This document shows positions 8,397 through 16,895 of a DNA stretch of 64,000 nt, one piece after another. Every line of letters begins with the position of its first letter. Positions within the stretch are counted from its first letter, which is position 1. The notes below the pieces were generated by a model, which was not told the DNA's origin, searched no databases, and saw only the letters and a program-made list of their open reading frames with translations. The position numbers and the translations under genes were made by a program. Source of the DNA: Streptomyces sp. NBC_00464 (GTDB lineage Bacteria > Actinomycetota > Actinomycetes > Streptomycetales > Streptomycetaceae); contig NZ_CP107899.1 of NCBI RefSeq assembly GCF_036013915.1, forward strand, positions 6,972,001 through 7,036,000, written 5' to 3'.

Positions 8397-9110
8397 TCAC
8401 TCCGCGCCCAGCCGGTGACGCCGGCGCCAGGCGACCACGGCTCCGGCGGCGCCCGTCAGCACGATGAAGCCCATCGCGGCCAGGAAGGCGGGCGAGGTCG
8501 GCGAGGAGGCCGAGCTCCCCGCCACGACGTACGCGGCTGTGTTCGGGATCGACCCGAGGCCGGTCGCGACGAGGAACGGCGGATACCCCATGCGCGAGAC
8601 GGCCGCGCAGTAGTTGGCGGCGGCGAACGGCACCCCGGGGAACAGCCTCAGCGCCAGCATCGAGCGGAATCCGTGCCTGCTCAGCTGGCCGTCCGCCGCC
8701 CGCATCCAGCGCCCGCGCAGCAGCGTACGCAGCGCATCCTGCCCCAGCACCCGGCCGAGCATGAACGAGATGCCCGCGCCCAGCACCGTGCCCGCCAGCG
8801 CAGCCGCCAGCCCCGCCTGCGACCCGAACAGCGCACCGGCGGCGAGATTGAGCAGCGGTCTCGGCACGAAGGCCACCGTGCAGACCCCGTACGCGAGGCC
8901 GAAGAGCACGACCGCGGCGGCCCCGCCGCTCAGCTCGGCCGGCCAGCCGGAGGCCAGCAGCCGCTGGGGTTCCAGGAGCAGCATCGTCGTCGCGGCGGCC
9001 AGCAGCACCGCGACGAGCAGGGAGAACCGGGACCAGGGCGACAGCAGCACCCGCGTGCAGCGCACGGCGAGGCCACCGGCGGGCCGGGTGGCGGGGACGG
9101 GGTCGAGCAT
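8397..9110 (-). CDS. TVP38/TMEM64 family (VTT-domain) membrane protein
   Basis: 237 residues with about five to six hydrophobic helices. The VTT-domain core is visible: VAFVPRPLLNLAAGALFGSQAGLAAALAGTVLGAGISFMLGR (broken by the family's re-entrant loop) and, later, LRLFPGVPFAAANYCAAVSRM, which matches the R-x-x-P-x-x-P/N-Y motif. DedA/TVP38 proteins are thought to flip lipids such as undecaprenyl phosphate or phosphatidylethanolamine, which would fit its position near uppP; that link is inference. ATG 9110 is preferred; ATG 9134 would add eight residues. Neither has a strong ribosome binding site. It is divergent from the AlkD-like gene. Confidence 0.8.
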   Translation of the reverse strand: MLDPVPATRPAGGLAVRCTRVLLSPWSRFSLLVAVLLAAATTMLLLEPQRLLASGWPAELSGGAAAVVLFGLAYGVCTVAFVPRPLLNLAAGALFGSQAGLAAALAGTVLGAGISFMLGRVLGQDALRTLLRGRWMRAADGQLSRHGFRSMLALRLFPGVPFAAANYCAAVSRMGYPPFLVATGLGSIPNTAAYVVAGSSASSPTSPAFLAAMGFIVLTGAAGAVVAWRRRHRLGAE

Positions 9111-9159
9111 GCGGGGAGAGTAACCGACACCCATGTGTGATCGCCGTAATGTGACCGTG

Positions 9160-9900
9160 ATGAGCCATGGAGCCGAACCGGACAGGGAGACCGCCGAACC
9201 GGGACCCGGCCTGCCCCGCAGCGTGCTCGCCGACACGGTGCTGGACCGGCTGACCGTGCTGTACCCCACGGCCGCCGACCCCGTGCGCGCCCGCTCGGCC
9301 GCCGCGTACATGAAGCACGTCGCGCCGTTCCTCGGCATTCCCACACCCCGCCGCCGGGCGCTGTCCCGTACGGTCCTCGAAGGCACCGCACGCCCCGAGG
9401 AGACGGACTGCGTGGCGATCGCGGTGCGCTGCTGGGCGCTGCCCGAGCGCGAGTACCACTACTTCGCCGCCGACTACCTGCGCCGCCACGTCGCACGCTG
9501 CTCGTCCGGATTCGTGCCGGTACTGCGCCACCTGGTCACCACCGTTTCCTGGTGGGACACCGTCGACCTGCTGGCAGCCCATGTCGCAGGACCGCTGGTG
9601 GCCGCCGACCCGGAGCTCCGGCGGACCATGGACGCGTGGATCGAGGACGACGACCTCTGGATCGTCCGCACCGCACTGCTGCACCAGCTCCGCTTCAAGG
9701 AAGCCACCGACACGCAGCGGCTCTTCGCCTACTGCCTGCGCCGCGCGGACCACCCCGACTTCTTCATCCGCAAGGCGATCGGCTGGTGCCTGCGCGAGCA
9801 CTCCAAGACGGACCCGCAGGCCGTACGCGACTTCGTCGACGGCGCCCGGGACCGGCTGGCGCCGCTGTCCGTACGAGAGGCCACCAAGCACCTCCGATGA
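9160..9900 (+). CDS. DNA alkylation repair protein, AlkD-like HEAT-repeat glycosylase
   Basis: 246 residues of helical HEAT-like repeats, the size of AlkD. This family excises bulky or positively charged alkylated bases from DNA without base flipping. The active-site region fits: SWWDTVDLLAAH supplies the Trp and Asp near residue 130-135, LWIVRTALLHQL follows, and RKAIGWCLREHSK near residue 205 provides the second aromatic residue. The frame starts at 9133 as GTG/ATG alternatives, but the ATG at 9160 is chosen as it leaves room for the divergent TVP38 start. A duplicated hairpin begins directly at the base after the stop codon. Confidence 0.85.
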   Translation: MSHGAEPDRETAEPGPGLPRSVLADTVLDRLTVLYPTAADPVRARSAAAYMKHVAPFLGIPTPRRRALSRTVLEGTARPEETDCVAIAVRCWALPEREYHYFAADYLRRHVARCSSGFVPVLRHLVTTVSWWDTVDLLAAHVAGPLVAADPELRRTMDAWIEDDDLWIVRTALLHQLRFKEATDTQRLFAYCLRRADHPDFFIRKAIGWCLREHSKTDPQAVRDFVDGARDRLAPLSVREATKHLR

Positions 9901-9944
9901 GGTACGGGGGCTGCCCAGCCCCCGTACCGCCCAGCCCCCGTACC
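9901..9944 (+). terminator. 13-bp hairpin with a duplicated 3' arm
   Basis: GGTACGGGGGCTG (9901-9913) pairs perfectly with CAGCCCCCGTACC at 9916-9928, and the same 13-base arm occurs again at 9932-9944. Either copy can close the stem. It follows the AlkD-like stop codon without a gap. The region 9945-10222 holds the tuf3 leader described separately. Confidence 0.7.
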
Positions 9945-9995
9945 GCCCAGAGAAATTCGCTCGACGAGCCCGCAGGCGTCGGACATGATCGAGCC

Positions 9996-10130
9996 ATGTT
10001 CCGGTACGCCTTCCTCGCAGCGCAGTCCGCAGTCGCGGACACGCCGAAGGCTGCCGTGAGCCCCCTCGCAGCAGTTGTCGCAGCAGCGTTCACCGCTGCC
10101 GCAGCGCCCATCGGCGGCGCCCGAAGCTGA
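9996..10130 (+). CDS. possible 44-residue leader peptide upstream of tuf3
   Basis: An ATG at 9996 opens 44 codons ending in TGA at 10128-10130. The product is Ala-rich (17 Ala of 44). Seven of the 17 Ala codons are GCA, a codon that is rare in this GC-rich genome; they cluster as GCA-GCA pairs. No good ribosome binding site is visible, so translation is doubtful. The stop codon overlaps the first base pairs of a hairpin in the tuf3 leader, which is the geometry expected of a regulatory leader peptide. It may equally be noncoding; the call is deliberately low. Confidence 0.25.
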   Translation: MFRYAFLAAQSAVADTPKAAVSPLAAVVAAAFTAAAAPIGGARS

Positions 10131-10188
10131 CCCTCCTCCGACTGTCCGGCGGACCCCGCAAGGGGAGGGTCGGCCGGGCCCCGGGGTC
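10129..10188 (+). promoter_or_regulatory. mutually exclusive hairpins in the tuf3 leader
   Basis: Arm 1 GACCCTCC (10129-10136) pairs with arm 3 GGAGGGTC (10164-10171). Inside that loop, arm 2 GACCCCG (10152-10158) can instead pair with arm 4 CGGGGTC (10182-10188). The two stems interlock and cannot form fully together, an arrangement seen in attenuators and riboswitch-like leaders. The tuf3 ribosome binding site (AAGGA, 10211-10215) is 23 bases further on. Confidence 0.45.
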
Positions 10189-10222
10189 TTCGTTCCTCAG
10201 CTTCGCACCCAAGGAATTCACC

Positions 10223-11392
10223 ATGCCCAAGACGGCATACGTGCGCACCAAGCCACACCTCAACATCGGCACCATGGGCCACGTCGACCACGGCAAGACC
10301 ACCCTGACCGCCGCCATCACCAAGGTCCTCAGCGACCGCGGCACCGGCACGTTCGTCCCCTTCGACCGCATCGACCGGGCTCCCGAGGAGGCGCAGCGCG
10401 GCATCACCATCAACATCGCGCACGTCGAGTACGAGACCGGCACCCGCCACTACGCGCACGTCGACATGCCAGGACACGCCGACTACATCAAGAACATGGT
10501 GACCGGCGCCGCCCAGCTCGACGGGGCGATCCTCGTCGTCTCCGCGCTGGACGGGATCATGCCGCAGACCGCGGAGCACGTGCTGCTCGCCCGTCAGGTG
10601 GGTGTCGACCACATCGTGGTCGCCCTCAACAAGGCGGACGCGGGTGACCCCGAGCTGACCGACCTGGTCGAGCTGGAGGTACGTGAGCTGCTGAGCTCCC
10701 ACGGCTACGGCGGCGACACCGTGCCCGTCGTGCGGGTGTCGGGTCTGCGGGCGCTGGAGGGCGACCCACGCTGGACCGCGGCGGTGGAGGCGTTGCTCGA
10801 CGCCGTCGACACATACGTACCGATGCCGGTGCGCTACACCGACGCGCCGTTCCTGCTGTCGGTAGAGAACGTCCTGACCATCACCGGCCGGGGCACGGTC
10901 GTCACCGGTGCCGTGGAGCGCGGCACCGTGCGCGTCGGCGACCGGGTGTCGGTGCTCGGCGCGGACATCGAGACGGTCGTCACCGGTCTGGAGACCTTCG
11001 GCAAACCGATGGAGTCCGCCGAGGCCGGCGACAACGTCGCGCTGCTCCTGCGCGGGGTGGAGCGCGACCGGGTACGCCGCGGACACGTCGTCGCGGCGCC
11101 GGGCAGCGTCACCCCGAGCCGGCGTTTCACCGCGCAGGTGTACGTCCTGTCGGGGCGCGAGGGCGGCCGCACCACTCCGGTCGCCACCGGCTACCGGCCG
11201 CAGTTCTACATCCGCACCGCCGACGTCGTCGGCGACGTGGACCTCGGTGCGGCGGCGGTCGCGCGGCCCGGCGAGACGGTCACCATGACCGTGGAGCTGG
11301 GCCGGGACGTACCGCTGGAGTCCGGCCTCGGTTTCGCCATCCGTGAGGGCGGCCGCACCGTCGGCGCGGGCACCGTGACCGGACTGCTCTGA
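10223..11392 (+). CDS. tuf3: divergent elongation factor Tu (Tu3 type)
   Basis: 389 residues, slightly shorter than the usual 397. EF-Tu carries aminoacyl-tRNA to the ribosome as a GTP complex. G1 is GHVDHGKT (residues 19-26), switch I is [19 protein letters not shown]3 is DMPGHADY with the catalytic His kept (normal EF-Tu has DCPGHADY), and G4 is NKAD. Domain 2 ([14 protein letters not shown]) and domain 3 ([18 protein letters not shown]) are intact. The sequence departs from housekeeping EF-Tu at many positions, as does the Tu3 of S. coelicolor and S. ramocissimus, which is known to be induced by the stringent response. No rpsL-rpsG-fusA genes are nearby, so this is the extra copy. AAGGA lies seven bases ahead of the ATG. 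Confidence 0.92.
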   Translation: MPKTAYVRTKPHLNIGTMGHVDHGKTTLTAAITKVLSDRGTGTFVPFDRIDRAPEEAQRGITINIAHVEYETGTRHYAHVDMPGHADYIKNMVTGAAQLDGAILVVSALDGIMPQTAEHVLLARQVGVDHIVVALNKADAGDPELTDLVELEVRELLSSHGYGGDTVPVVRVSGLRALEGDPRWTAAVEALLDAVDTYVPMPVRYTDAPFLLSVENVLTITGRGTVVTGAVERGTVRVGDRVSVLGADIETVVTGLETFGKPMESAEAGDNVALLLRGVERDRVRRGHVVAAPGSVTPSRRFTAQVYVLSGREGGRTTPVATGYRPQFYIRTADVVGDVDLGAAAVARPGETVTMTVELGRDVPLESGLGFAIREGGRTVGAGTVTGLL

Positions 11393-11409
11393 GGCGTACG
11401 GCGGTTCCC

Positions 11410-11443
11410 GGGTCCGCCTCCCGTACCCACGGGAGGCGGACCC
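11410..11443 (+). terminator. perfect 15-bp hairpin after tuf3
   Basis: GGGTCCGCCTCCCGT (11410-11424) pairs without mismatch with ACGGGAGGCGGACCC (11429-11443) around a 4-nt loop, followed by TTCG. It begins 17 bases after the tuf3 stop. Confidence 0.85.
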
Positions 11444-11489
11444 TTCGCCGTGGTCGGGAACAGCTGATCCCACGCCGCACAATAGGGGC

Positions 11490-12335
11490 GTGAACGAGTC
11501 GATACCCGTCGTCCGCGATGTGGACCACGGCACCGCCAGACTGCTCCCCGACGTGGACCAGGAGCGGGCCTGGCTGCTCACGGTCGACGGCTCACCCCAG
11601 TCGTACGTCGATCTGGACGCGCCGGAGCACCTCGAATTCGAGTACGCACGAAGGCTGGCCCACGTCGTGGACTGCGCGGCCGGAGCGGGCGCACCGCTGG
11701 ACGTCCTGCACCTCGGCGGCGGCGCCCTCATGCTGCCCCGGTACGTCGCCGCGACCCGGCCGGGCTCCAGGCAGCAGGTCGCCGAGGCGGACCGCGGGCT
11801 CCTGGACCTCGTCACGGAACACCTGCCACTGCCGGACGGCAGTGGGATCACCGTGCGTGCCGAGGACGCCCGCAAGCAGCTGGAGGAGACCGCAGCCGGC
11901 TCGCTGGACGTGGTGATCGCGGATGTCTTCGGCGGCTCGCGGGTGCCCGCTCACCTCACCTCCGTGCCCTATGCGCAGGCTGCCGTACGGGCTCTGCGCG
12001 CGGACGGCGTCTACGCGGCCAACCTGGCGGACGGGGCGCCCTTCGGCTTCCTGCGCTCGCAACTGGCCACCTTCGCGACCGTATTCGGGGAGTTGGCACT
12101 GATCGCCGAGCCCGCCGTGCTGCGCGGGAGGCGCTTCGGCAACGTGGTCCTCGTCGCCTCGCGGGCTCCCATCGACACGGCCGCCCTGATCCGTCGCTGC
12201 GCGGCCGACGCGTTCCCTGCCCGGGTCGAGTACGGCGACGCGGTGGCCGCGTTCATCAAGGGTGCCCGACCCGTCGGCGATGACGAGGCGGTCGCCTCAC
12301 CCGAGCCGCCCGACGGCGCCTTCAGCATCGGCTGA
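11490..12335 (+). CDS. spermidine-synthase-like (aminopropyltransferase fold) protein
   Basis: 281 residues with the Rossmann-type methyltransferase fold of spermidine/spermine synthases. The nucleotide-sulfonium binding loop is VLHLGGGALMLPRYVAATRPG near residue 72, followed by acidic VAEADRGLLDLV, and the second motif reads LDVVIADVFGGSRVPAHLTS, equivalent to the D-x-x-D-P region of true synthases but lacking the canonical DPxGP. It therefore may not be a genuine polyamine enzyme; many actinomycete homologues are of unknown substrate. The start is GTG at 11490. Its last 39 bp overlap the 3' end of the convergent MFS gene. Confidence 0.72.
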   Translation: MNESIPVVRDVDHGTARLLPDVDQERAWLLTVDGSPQSYVDLDAPEHLEFEYARRLAHVVDCAAGAGAPLDVLHLGGGALMLPRYVAATRPGSRQQVAEADRGLLDLVTEHLPLPDGSGITVRAEDARKQLEETAAGSLDVVIADVFGGSRVPAHLTSVPYAQAAVRALRADGVYAANLADGAPFGFLRSQLATFATVFGELALIAEPAVLRGRRFGNVVLVASRAPIDTAALIRRCAADAFPARVEYGDAVAAFIKGARPVGDDEAVASPEPPDGAFSIG

Positions 12336-13604
12336 CACGGGCGGAACCTTGGACAGCACCTCGGTGGACGCGGTCCTGCGGGTCAGATTCCGTACGTCCG
12401 GCACGAACAGCACCGCTCCGGTGACCAGGACGACCAGACCCGCGCAGCCCCACAGCGCCTGACTGCGTCCGACCAGCGACTCCACCGGGCCGGCGAGCGC
12501 CGTGGCGAGGGGCACCATGGCCACCGAGCCGAACCAGTCGTACGCCGAGACCCGTGAGAGCTTCTCCTCCGGGATCTCCTGGTGCATCGCCGTCATCCAG
12601 GAGACGCCGAACACCTCGATGGCCGCCCCGCTGACGAACATCACCGCGCAGAGTCCCGTCACCGGCAGTGGGATGGCGAGCCCCGCCGAAGGCAGGGCCA
12701 GCGGGAAGACGCAGAGCGTCCCGGCGAGCAGCAGCCGCCGAGGCTTCCAGCGCACCATCAGCAGACCCCCGGCCACGGTGCCGACGCCGAACGCGGCGAG
12801 CGCGAAACCCCAGGGGCGGGCGCCGCCGAGCTCGTCCCGGGCGACGAGCGGCCCGTACACCGCCTCCGCGGCCCCGACCGCCGCGACGACCACGGAGAAC
12901 TGGGCCACGACGGCCCAGAGCCAGGGACGGCCGATGAACTCCTGCCAGCCGTCCCGCAGATCGGCGAGAAGACCGCCGCCGGGTTCCCGCGACGGGATGT
13001 GACTCACGTCGAGGAAGGCGCGCAGCGCCCCGGCCACCGCGAAGGCGACGGCGTCGACGGCCAGCACCCACCCCGGGTCCATGGCCGCGATCATGGCGCC
13101 GCCGAGCGCCGCGCCGCCGATGGCCGCACCCTGCATCGACATCCTGAACAGGGCGAAGGCGCGGCTCGCCTGTTCGCCGCTGACGCTGGACATCAGCATG
13201 CCCTCGGCCGCCGGGTTGAAGAAGGCCTGCCCGGTGCCGCACAGAGCGGTCAGCAGCATCATCTGCCACAGCTGGGGGTCACCGGCCAGGACCAGCCAGG
13301 CGAAGACGCCCTGCGAGACGAAGTTGAGCGCGTTGGCCGCGACCATGACGCGGTGGCGCGGCAGGCGGTCCGCTATCGCTCCGCCGATCAGCAGGAAGAG
13401 CACCAGCGGCGCGGTCCTGGCCGCGGCCACCAGGCCGACGTCCCCGCCGTCCCCGCCGGACTGCAGAACCGCGAACGCCGCCGCGATCAGCGCGCCATGG
13501 GTGCCAAGGCCCGTGATGATCGCGGCGGCGGTCAGCAGCCGGTAGTTGCGGCCCGCCGGGGTGGGGCGGTCCGAGCGGGATGCGGGGTCGGCTGCGTCAG
13601 TCAC
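12297..13604 (-). CDS. MFS transporter (MFS_3/ enterobactin-exporter-like)
   Basis: 435 residues with 11-12 hydrophobic segments. The N-terminal part, LTAAAIITGLGTHGALIAAAFAV, VAAARTAPLVLFLLIGGAIADRLPRHRVMV, contains the typical loop-2 motif G-G-x-x-A-D-R-x-x-R-R of the major facilitator superfamily; this version is close to the MFS_3 drug/siderophore exporters. Substrate unknown. The start is GTG at 13604. The convergent spermidine-synthase-like gene overlaps its 3' end by 39 bp, so the two transcripts are complementary there. The next minus-strand gene ends 53 bp upstream of the GTG. Confidence 0.85.
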   Translation of the reverse strand: MTDAADPASRSDRPTPAGRNYRLLTAAAIITGLGTHGALIAAAFAVLQSGGDGGDVGLVAAARTAPLVLFLLIGGAIADRLPRHRVMVAANALNFVSQGVFAWLVLAGDPQLWQMMLLTALCGTGQAFFNPAAEGMLMSSVSGEQASRAFALFRMSMQGAAIGGAALGGAMIAAMDPGWVLAVDAVAFAVAGALRAFLDVSHIPSREPGGGLLADLRDGWQEFIGRPWLWAVVAQFSVVVAAVGAAEAVYGPLVARDELGGARPWGFALAAFGVGTVAGGLLMVRWKPRRLLLAGTLCVFPLALPSAGLAIPLPVTGLCAVMFVSGAAIEVFGVSWMTAMHQEIPEEKLSRVSAYDWFGSVAMVPLATALAGPVESLVGRSQALWGCAGLVVLVTGAVLFVPDVRNLTRRTASTEVLSKVPPVSADAEGAVGRLG

Positions 13605-13657
13605 TCAGGGACTATCGCGGCAGTGACCCCGTTGTGCCAAATGCATTCCGGCCGAGG

Positions 13658-14761
13658 TCAGGACTTGGTGATCTCCACCAGCCGCACCGTGCTCAGGATC
13701 TTCTGGATCGTCGCGTCCGGCAGCTCGCCCTCGACGCCGGCCGCGGCGTACAGCACCCAGGAGGAGAACGCACCGCTGCTGTTCTTGAAGGTGAAGGCGA
13801 TGGTCTTGCCGTCGCTGTCGCACTTCGTCTTCTTGGTGACGTTCGGGGCGGTGGCGGTGACCACGCTGCCCGTCAGTCCCGACTTGGTGGTGTACTGCTT
13901 GGCCTTGCTGATCTTGATGGTCTTCTTCGGCATGTGCTGCGCGTACGCGCCCCACGCCCAGGTGCCCGCCTCGTTCCGGGCGTTCAGAGCGGCGTCCGTG
14001 GCGCCCTCCGCACCGCGGGTGCCGGTGCCGGCCAGGCTGTAGTTCTCCTTGGTGCCGTCCTTGTCCTCGTCGTCGACGCACCACTTCTTCTTGTAGTCCG
14101 CCGGCGCGGAGAAGCCGATGAGCGGCGGCTTGCTCTCCTTCGACTCGTCCTCGAAGTACGAGAAAATGCCGGGGGCCGCCACCTCCCAGTCGCCGGGCAC
14201 GTCGAACTGGGTGCCCCACTTGGGGTTGGTCACGACCTTCCAGCCCGCGATGAGCGGCTTGGCGTCCCCGTCGGCGCCGCGCGGGTTCGCCTCGGGCGAG
14301 GACGCGGATTCGGAGGGCTTGGCGGGCGCGGACGACTTCTTGTCGTCGGCGACGTTCTTGCCGTCCTTGTCATCGTCCTTGTTCAGCACGACGACGCCGG
14401 TGACCGCTGCGGCCACCACGACCGCGGTGGCCGCGACGATGGCGACGACGGTCGTCTTCTTCTTGTCGTTGCCGGGCTGGGGCCCGCCGGGCGGACCGGG
14501 CACCGCGTACTGCGGGACGGTCGGCTGCTGGTAGGGATTGGGCTGCTGGTATCCCGGCTGGCCCTGCTGCGGGTACCCGGGCTGCTGCCCGGGCTGGCCC
14601 TGCTGCGGGTAGCCGTACCCGGGCTGCTGCTCGGGACCGGGCTGCTGGTACCCCGGCTGCTGATAGGGGTTCGGCTGCTGGTACCCCGGCTGCTGGTACG
14701 GGTTCTGGTTCTGGTCCTGCGGGTTTTGCTCGCCCCCGGGCGGCTGCTGTCCTGGCCACAT
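13658..14761 (-). CDS. membrane-anchored extracytoplasmic protein with Q/P/G/Y-rich N-terminus
   Basis: 367 residues in three parts. Residues 1-100 are a low-complexity cytoplasmic tail of repeated QQPGYQQPNPY-type units. A KKK-preceded transmembrane helix (TTVVAIVAATAVVVAAAVTGVVVL) follows at about 102-127, then an acidic Ser/Lys linker and an outside domain of about 200 residues (GWKVVTNPKWGTQFDVPGDWEV ... GTWAWGAYAQ ... LSTVRLVEITKS) with two Cys. The architecture is common in Streptomyces surface proteins of unknown function; the tail resembles the disordered tails that often flank Ser/Thr-kinase-type membrane proteins. ATG 14761 is the best start, though no strong ribosome binding site is seen. 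Confidence 0.75.
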   Translation of the reverse strand: MWPGQQPPGGEQNPQDQNQNPYQQPGYQQPNPYQQPGYQQPGPEQQPGYGYPQQGQPGQQPGYPQQGQPGYQQPNPYQQPTVPQYAVPGPPGGPQPGNDKKKTTVVAIVAATAVVVAAAVTGVVVLNKDDDKDGKNVADDKKSSAPAKPSESASSPEANPRGADGDAKPLIAGWKVVTNPKWGTQFDVPGDWEVAAPGIFSYFEDESKESKPPLIGFSAPADYKKKWCVDDEDKDGTKENYSLAGTGTRGAEGATDAALNARNEAGTWAWGAYAQHMPKKTIKISKAKQYTTKSGLTGSVVTATAPNVTKKTKCDSDGKTIAFTFKNSSGAFSSWVLYAAAGVEGELPDATIQKILSTVRLVEITKS

Positions 14762-14882
14762 GGCGAGTAACGATAGAGGTGCGGCGCCCGGGCGGCTACG
14801 GCCGCCCCCGTGAGCGGACGGTGAAGGATGCGGCCGGGGCGCAGGTGCGTGGCCGCGGAGCCATGGCCAAACCTCTCTACTC

Positions 14883-15353
14883 ATGAGTAACATCAGGCTC
14901 ATGAGCGCTGAACAGATGACCGCCGGCGAGATGGTCGCCGCGTCGGTTCCGATGGTCCGGACCCTCAACCTCGAATTCCTGGAGTCCACCGCCGAACGCG
15001 CGGTGGTCCGCATGCCGGACCAGGCCGACTACCACAACCACCTCGGCGGACCGCACGCCGGCGCGATGTTCACGCTGGCGGAGTCGGCGAGCGGCGCCAT
15101 CGTCATGGCCGCGTTCGGCGACCAGCTGACGCGGGCCGTGCCGCTCGCGGTGAACGCCCGGATCGACTACAAGAAGCTGGCGATGGGCGAGGTCACCGCG
15201 ACCGCCACACTCGGCCGCCCGGTGGCCGACGTCGTCGCCGAGCTCGACGCGGGCAAGCGCCCCGAGTTCCCGGTGGACATCCGGATCCAGCGCGCCGACG
15301 GCGGTGTGACCGGTGAGATGACGGTGCTCTGGACGCTGCGGCCGAACGCCTGA
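14883..15353 (+). CDS. hotdog-fold thioesterase (PaaI/DUF4442 type)
   Basis: 156 residues, one hotdog domain. The central helix region reads DYHNHLGGPHAGAMFTLAESASGAIVM, equivalent to the H-x-x-G-x-x-H-G-G-x-x-x-x-L-x-D/E motif of PaaI and DUF4442 thioesterases, with the catalytic acid provided by Glu of LAESASG. Later strands IDYKKLAMGEVTATATLG and FPVDIRIQRADGGVTGEMTVLW complete the fold. Likely substrate is an acyl-CoA, unknown which. ATG 14883 is given; ATG 14901 would remove six residues. An 8-bp hairpin follows downstream. Confidence 0.8.
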   Translation: MSNIRLMSAEQMTAGEMVAASVPMVRTLNLEFLESTAERAVVRMPDQADYHNHLGGPHAGAMFTLAESASGAIVMAAFGDQLTRAVPLAVNARIDYKKLAMGEVTATATLGRPVADVVAELDAGKRPEFPVDIRIQRADGGVTGEMTVLWTLRPNA

Positions 15354-15372
15354 TTCCGGCCTGCGCCCCCAC

Positions 15373-15407
15373 GGGCCGCCACGCACCCGGGAGGGAGCGG
15401 GCGGCCC
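15373..15407 (+). terminator. 8-bp hairpin after the thioesterase gene
   Basis: GGGCCGCC (15373-15380) pairs with GGCGGCCC (15400-15407), followed by TTCGCG. It starts 20 bases after the thioesterase stop. Confidence 0.5.
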
Positions 15408-15507
15408 TTCGCGCTGTCCGGGCCGACGGGGCGACCGGTAGGCTTCCCGCCGTGCGCCGAGGAGTTGTCCGGCGGGCGATGAGGACATCACTACGGAGGA
15501 ACCGGCG

Positions 15508-16167
15508 TTGCACATCCAGGAGTGGCTGGAGACCGTCCCCGCGATCAGCGTGTACGTCCTGGTGGGCGTCGTGATCGGACTGGAGAGCCTGGGCATCCCG
15601 CTGCCCGGCGAGATCGTCCTGATCAGCGCGGCGCTGCTGGCCGCCGGACACGACGGGATCAACCCGTGGGTCCTGGGCGCCTGCGCCACGGCCGGGGCGG
15701 TGATCGGCGACTCGATCGGCTACGCCATCGGCCGCAAGGGCGGACGGCCGCTGCTCGCCTGGCTCGGCGGGAAGTTCCCCCGGCACTTCGGCGAGGGCCA
15801 GATCGCCATGGCGGAGCGCTCGTTCCAGAAATGGGGCATGTGGGCCGTTTTCTTCGGCCGCTTCGTCGCGCTGCTGCGGATCTTCGCCGGACCGCTCGCG
15901 GGCGTCCTGCACATGCCGTACTGGAAGTTCCTGATCGCCAACGTGCTCGGCGGGATCGCCTGGGCGGGCGGCACCACGGCAGTCATCTACTCCGTGGGTG
16001 TCGTCGCCGAGGAGTGGCTCAAGCGGTTCTCGTACCTGGGGCTGGCGATCGCGGTCCTGATCGGGCTGGCCTCGATGCTGATCATCAAGAACCGGGCCAA
16101 GAAGGCGGCCGCGCACTCCACCGCCGAGGCCGTACCGGAAGCGGGTTCCGTGCCGGTCGCCGACTGA
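15508..16167 (+). CDS. DedA family membrane protein
   Basis: 219 residues with the DedA/VTT layout: an N-terminal helix VYVLVGVVIGLESLGIPLPGEIVLISAALLA with the E-x-x-x-x-P-x-P-G-E motif, then GAVIGDSIGYAIGRKGG, the re-entrant segment, and GRFVALLRIFAGPLAGVLHMPYWKF, matching F-x-R-x-x-P-x-x-R-x-x-x-x-x-x-AG-x-x-x-M. Homologues act in envelope lipid homeostasis, some by returning undecaprenyl phosphate across the membrane. The start is TTG: GGAGGA at 15495-15500 with a seven-base spacer decides it. It is convergent with the carbonic-anhydrase-like gene. Confidence 0.88.
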   Translation: MHIQEWLETVPAISVYVLVGVVIGLESLGIPLPGEIVLISAALLAAGHDGINPWVLGACATAGAVIGDSIGYAIGRKGGRPLLAWLGGKFPRHFGEGQIAMAERSFQKWGMWAVFFGRFVALLRIFAGPLAGVLHMPYWKFLIANVLGGIAWAGGTTAVIYSVGVVAEEWLKRFSYLGLAIAVLIGLASMLIIKNRAKKAAAHSTAEAVPEAGSVPVAD

Positions 16168-16196
16168 CGGGCCGGGACCGGCCGGGGCCTTCGCGC

Positions 16197-16727
16197 TCAG
16201 CCCTCGTGCGCCTGCCGGTGGGCCTTGGCCAGCTCCACGTAACCGACCGCGTTGAACTTGATGCCTTCCAGCTCCTCCTCGGTCAGCTGCCGCTTGACCT
16301 TGGCGGGCACGCCCGCGACCAGCGAGCCCGGGGGGACGCGCATCCCCTGCGGGACGAGGGCCTGGGCGGCGATCAGCGAACCGGCACCGATGTGGGCGCC
16401 GTTGAGCACGGTGGCACCCATGCCGACCAGGACGTCGTCCTCGATGGTGCAGCCGTGCAGCACGGCGTTGTGCCCGACCGAGACACGCTCGCCGACCGTG
16501 ACGGGGAAGCCGGGGTCGACGTGGACGCTGCAGTTGTCCTGGATGTTCGATGCGGCGCCGATGACGATCGGGCCGCAGTCCGCCCGCAGCACCGCGTGGT
16601 ACCAGAGGCTGGAACCCGCGGCCATCGTGATCTCACCGATCGCGACCGACGTCGGTGCGGTGAAGGCATCCGCGTGGATGACCGGCTCCTTGCCGCCCAT
16701 GGCCGTGATCAACGCCTGCTCTGCCAT
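16197..16727 (-). CDS. gamma-carbonic-anhydrase-like hexapeptide protein
   Basis: 176 residues, the standard size of the gamma-CA (PaaY/YrdA) subfamily. Repeated I/V-G-x-x-x-x hexapeptides form a left-handed beta-helix trimer. The metal ligands are visible in DNCSVHVDPGFPVTVGERVSVGHNAVLHGCTIEDD, where three His (SVHVD, VGHNA, VLHGC) bind zinc or iron across the trimer interface. Whether it hydrates CO2 or acts on an acyl substrate cannot be told. The frame is open upstream to 16967; ATG 16727 with GGAAGG ahead gives the family N-terminus. Confidence 0.85.
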   Translation of the reverse strand: MAEQALITAMGGKEPVIHADAFTAPTSVAIGEITMAAGSSLWYHAVLRADCGPIVIGAASNIQDNCSVHVDPGFPVTVGERVSVGHNAVLHGCTIEDDVLVGMGATVLNGAHIGAGSLIAAQALVPQGMRVPPGSLVAGVPAKVKRQLTEEELEGIKFNAVGYVELAKAHRQAHEG

Positions 16728-16895
16728 CGCGCGTCCTTCCCTGCTCCGGTGCTGTGGGGCGCGATCGTCCGATCGTCGCCGGACGGCCCCGCCCGGGAAA
16801 CGGTAAGCGACGGGTGCGCCGCTCAGTGGTGCGGTGGGGTGAAGATCACAGGCCGGCGCGGCGGCCGCCCGCGGGCCTGCCGATACCGTGTGCGA

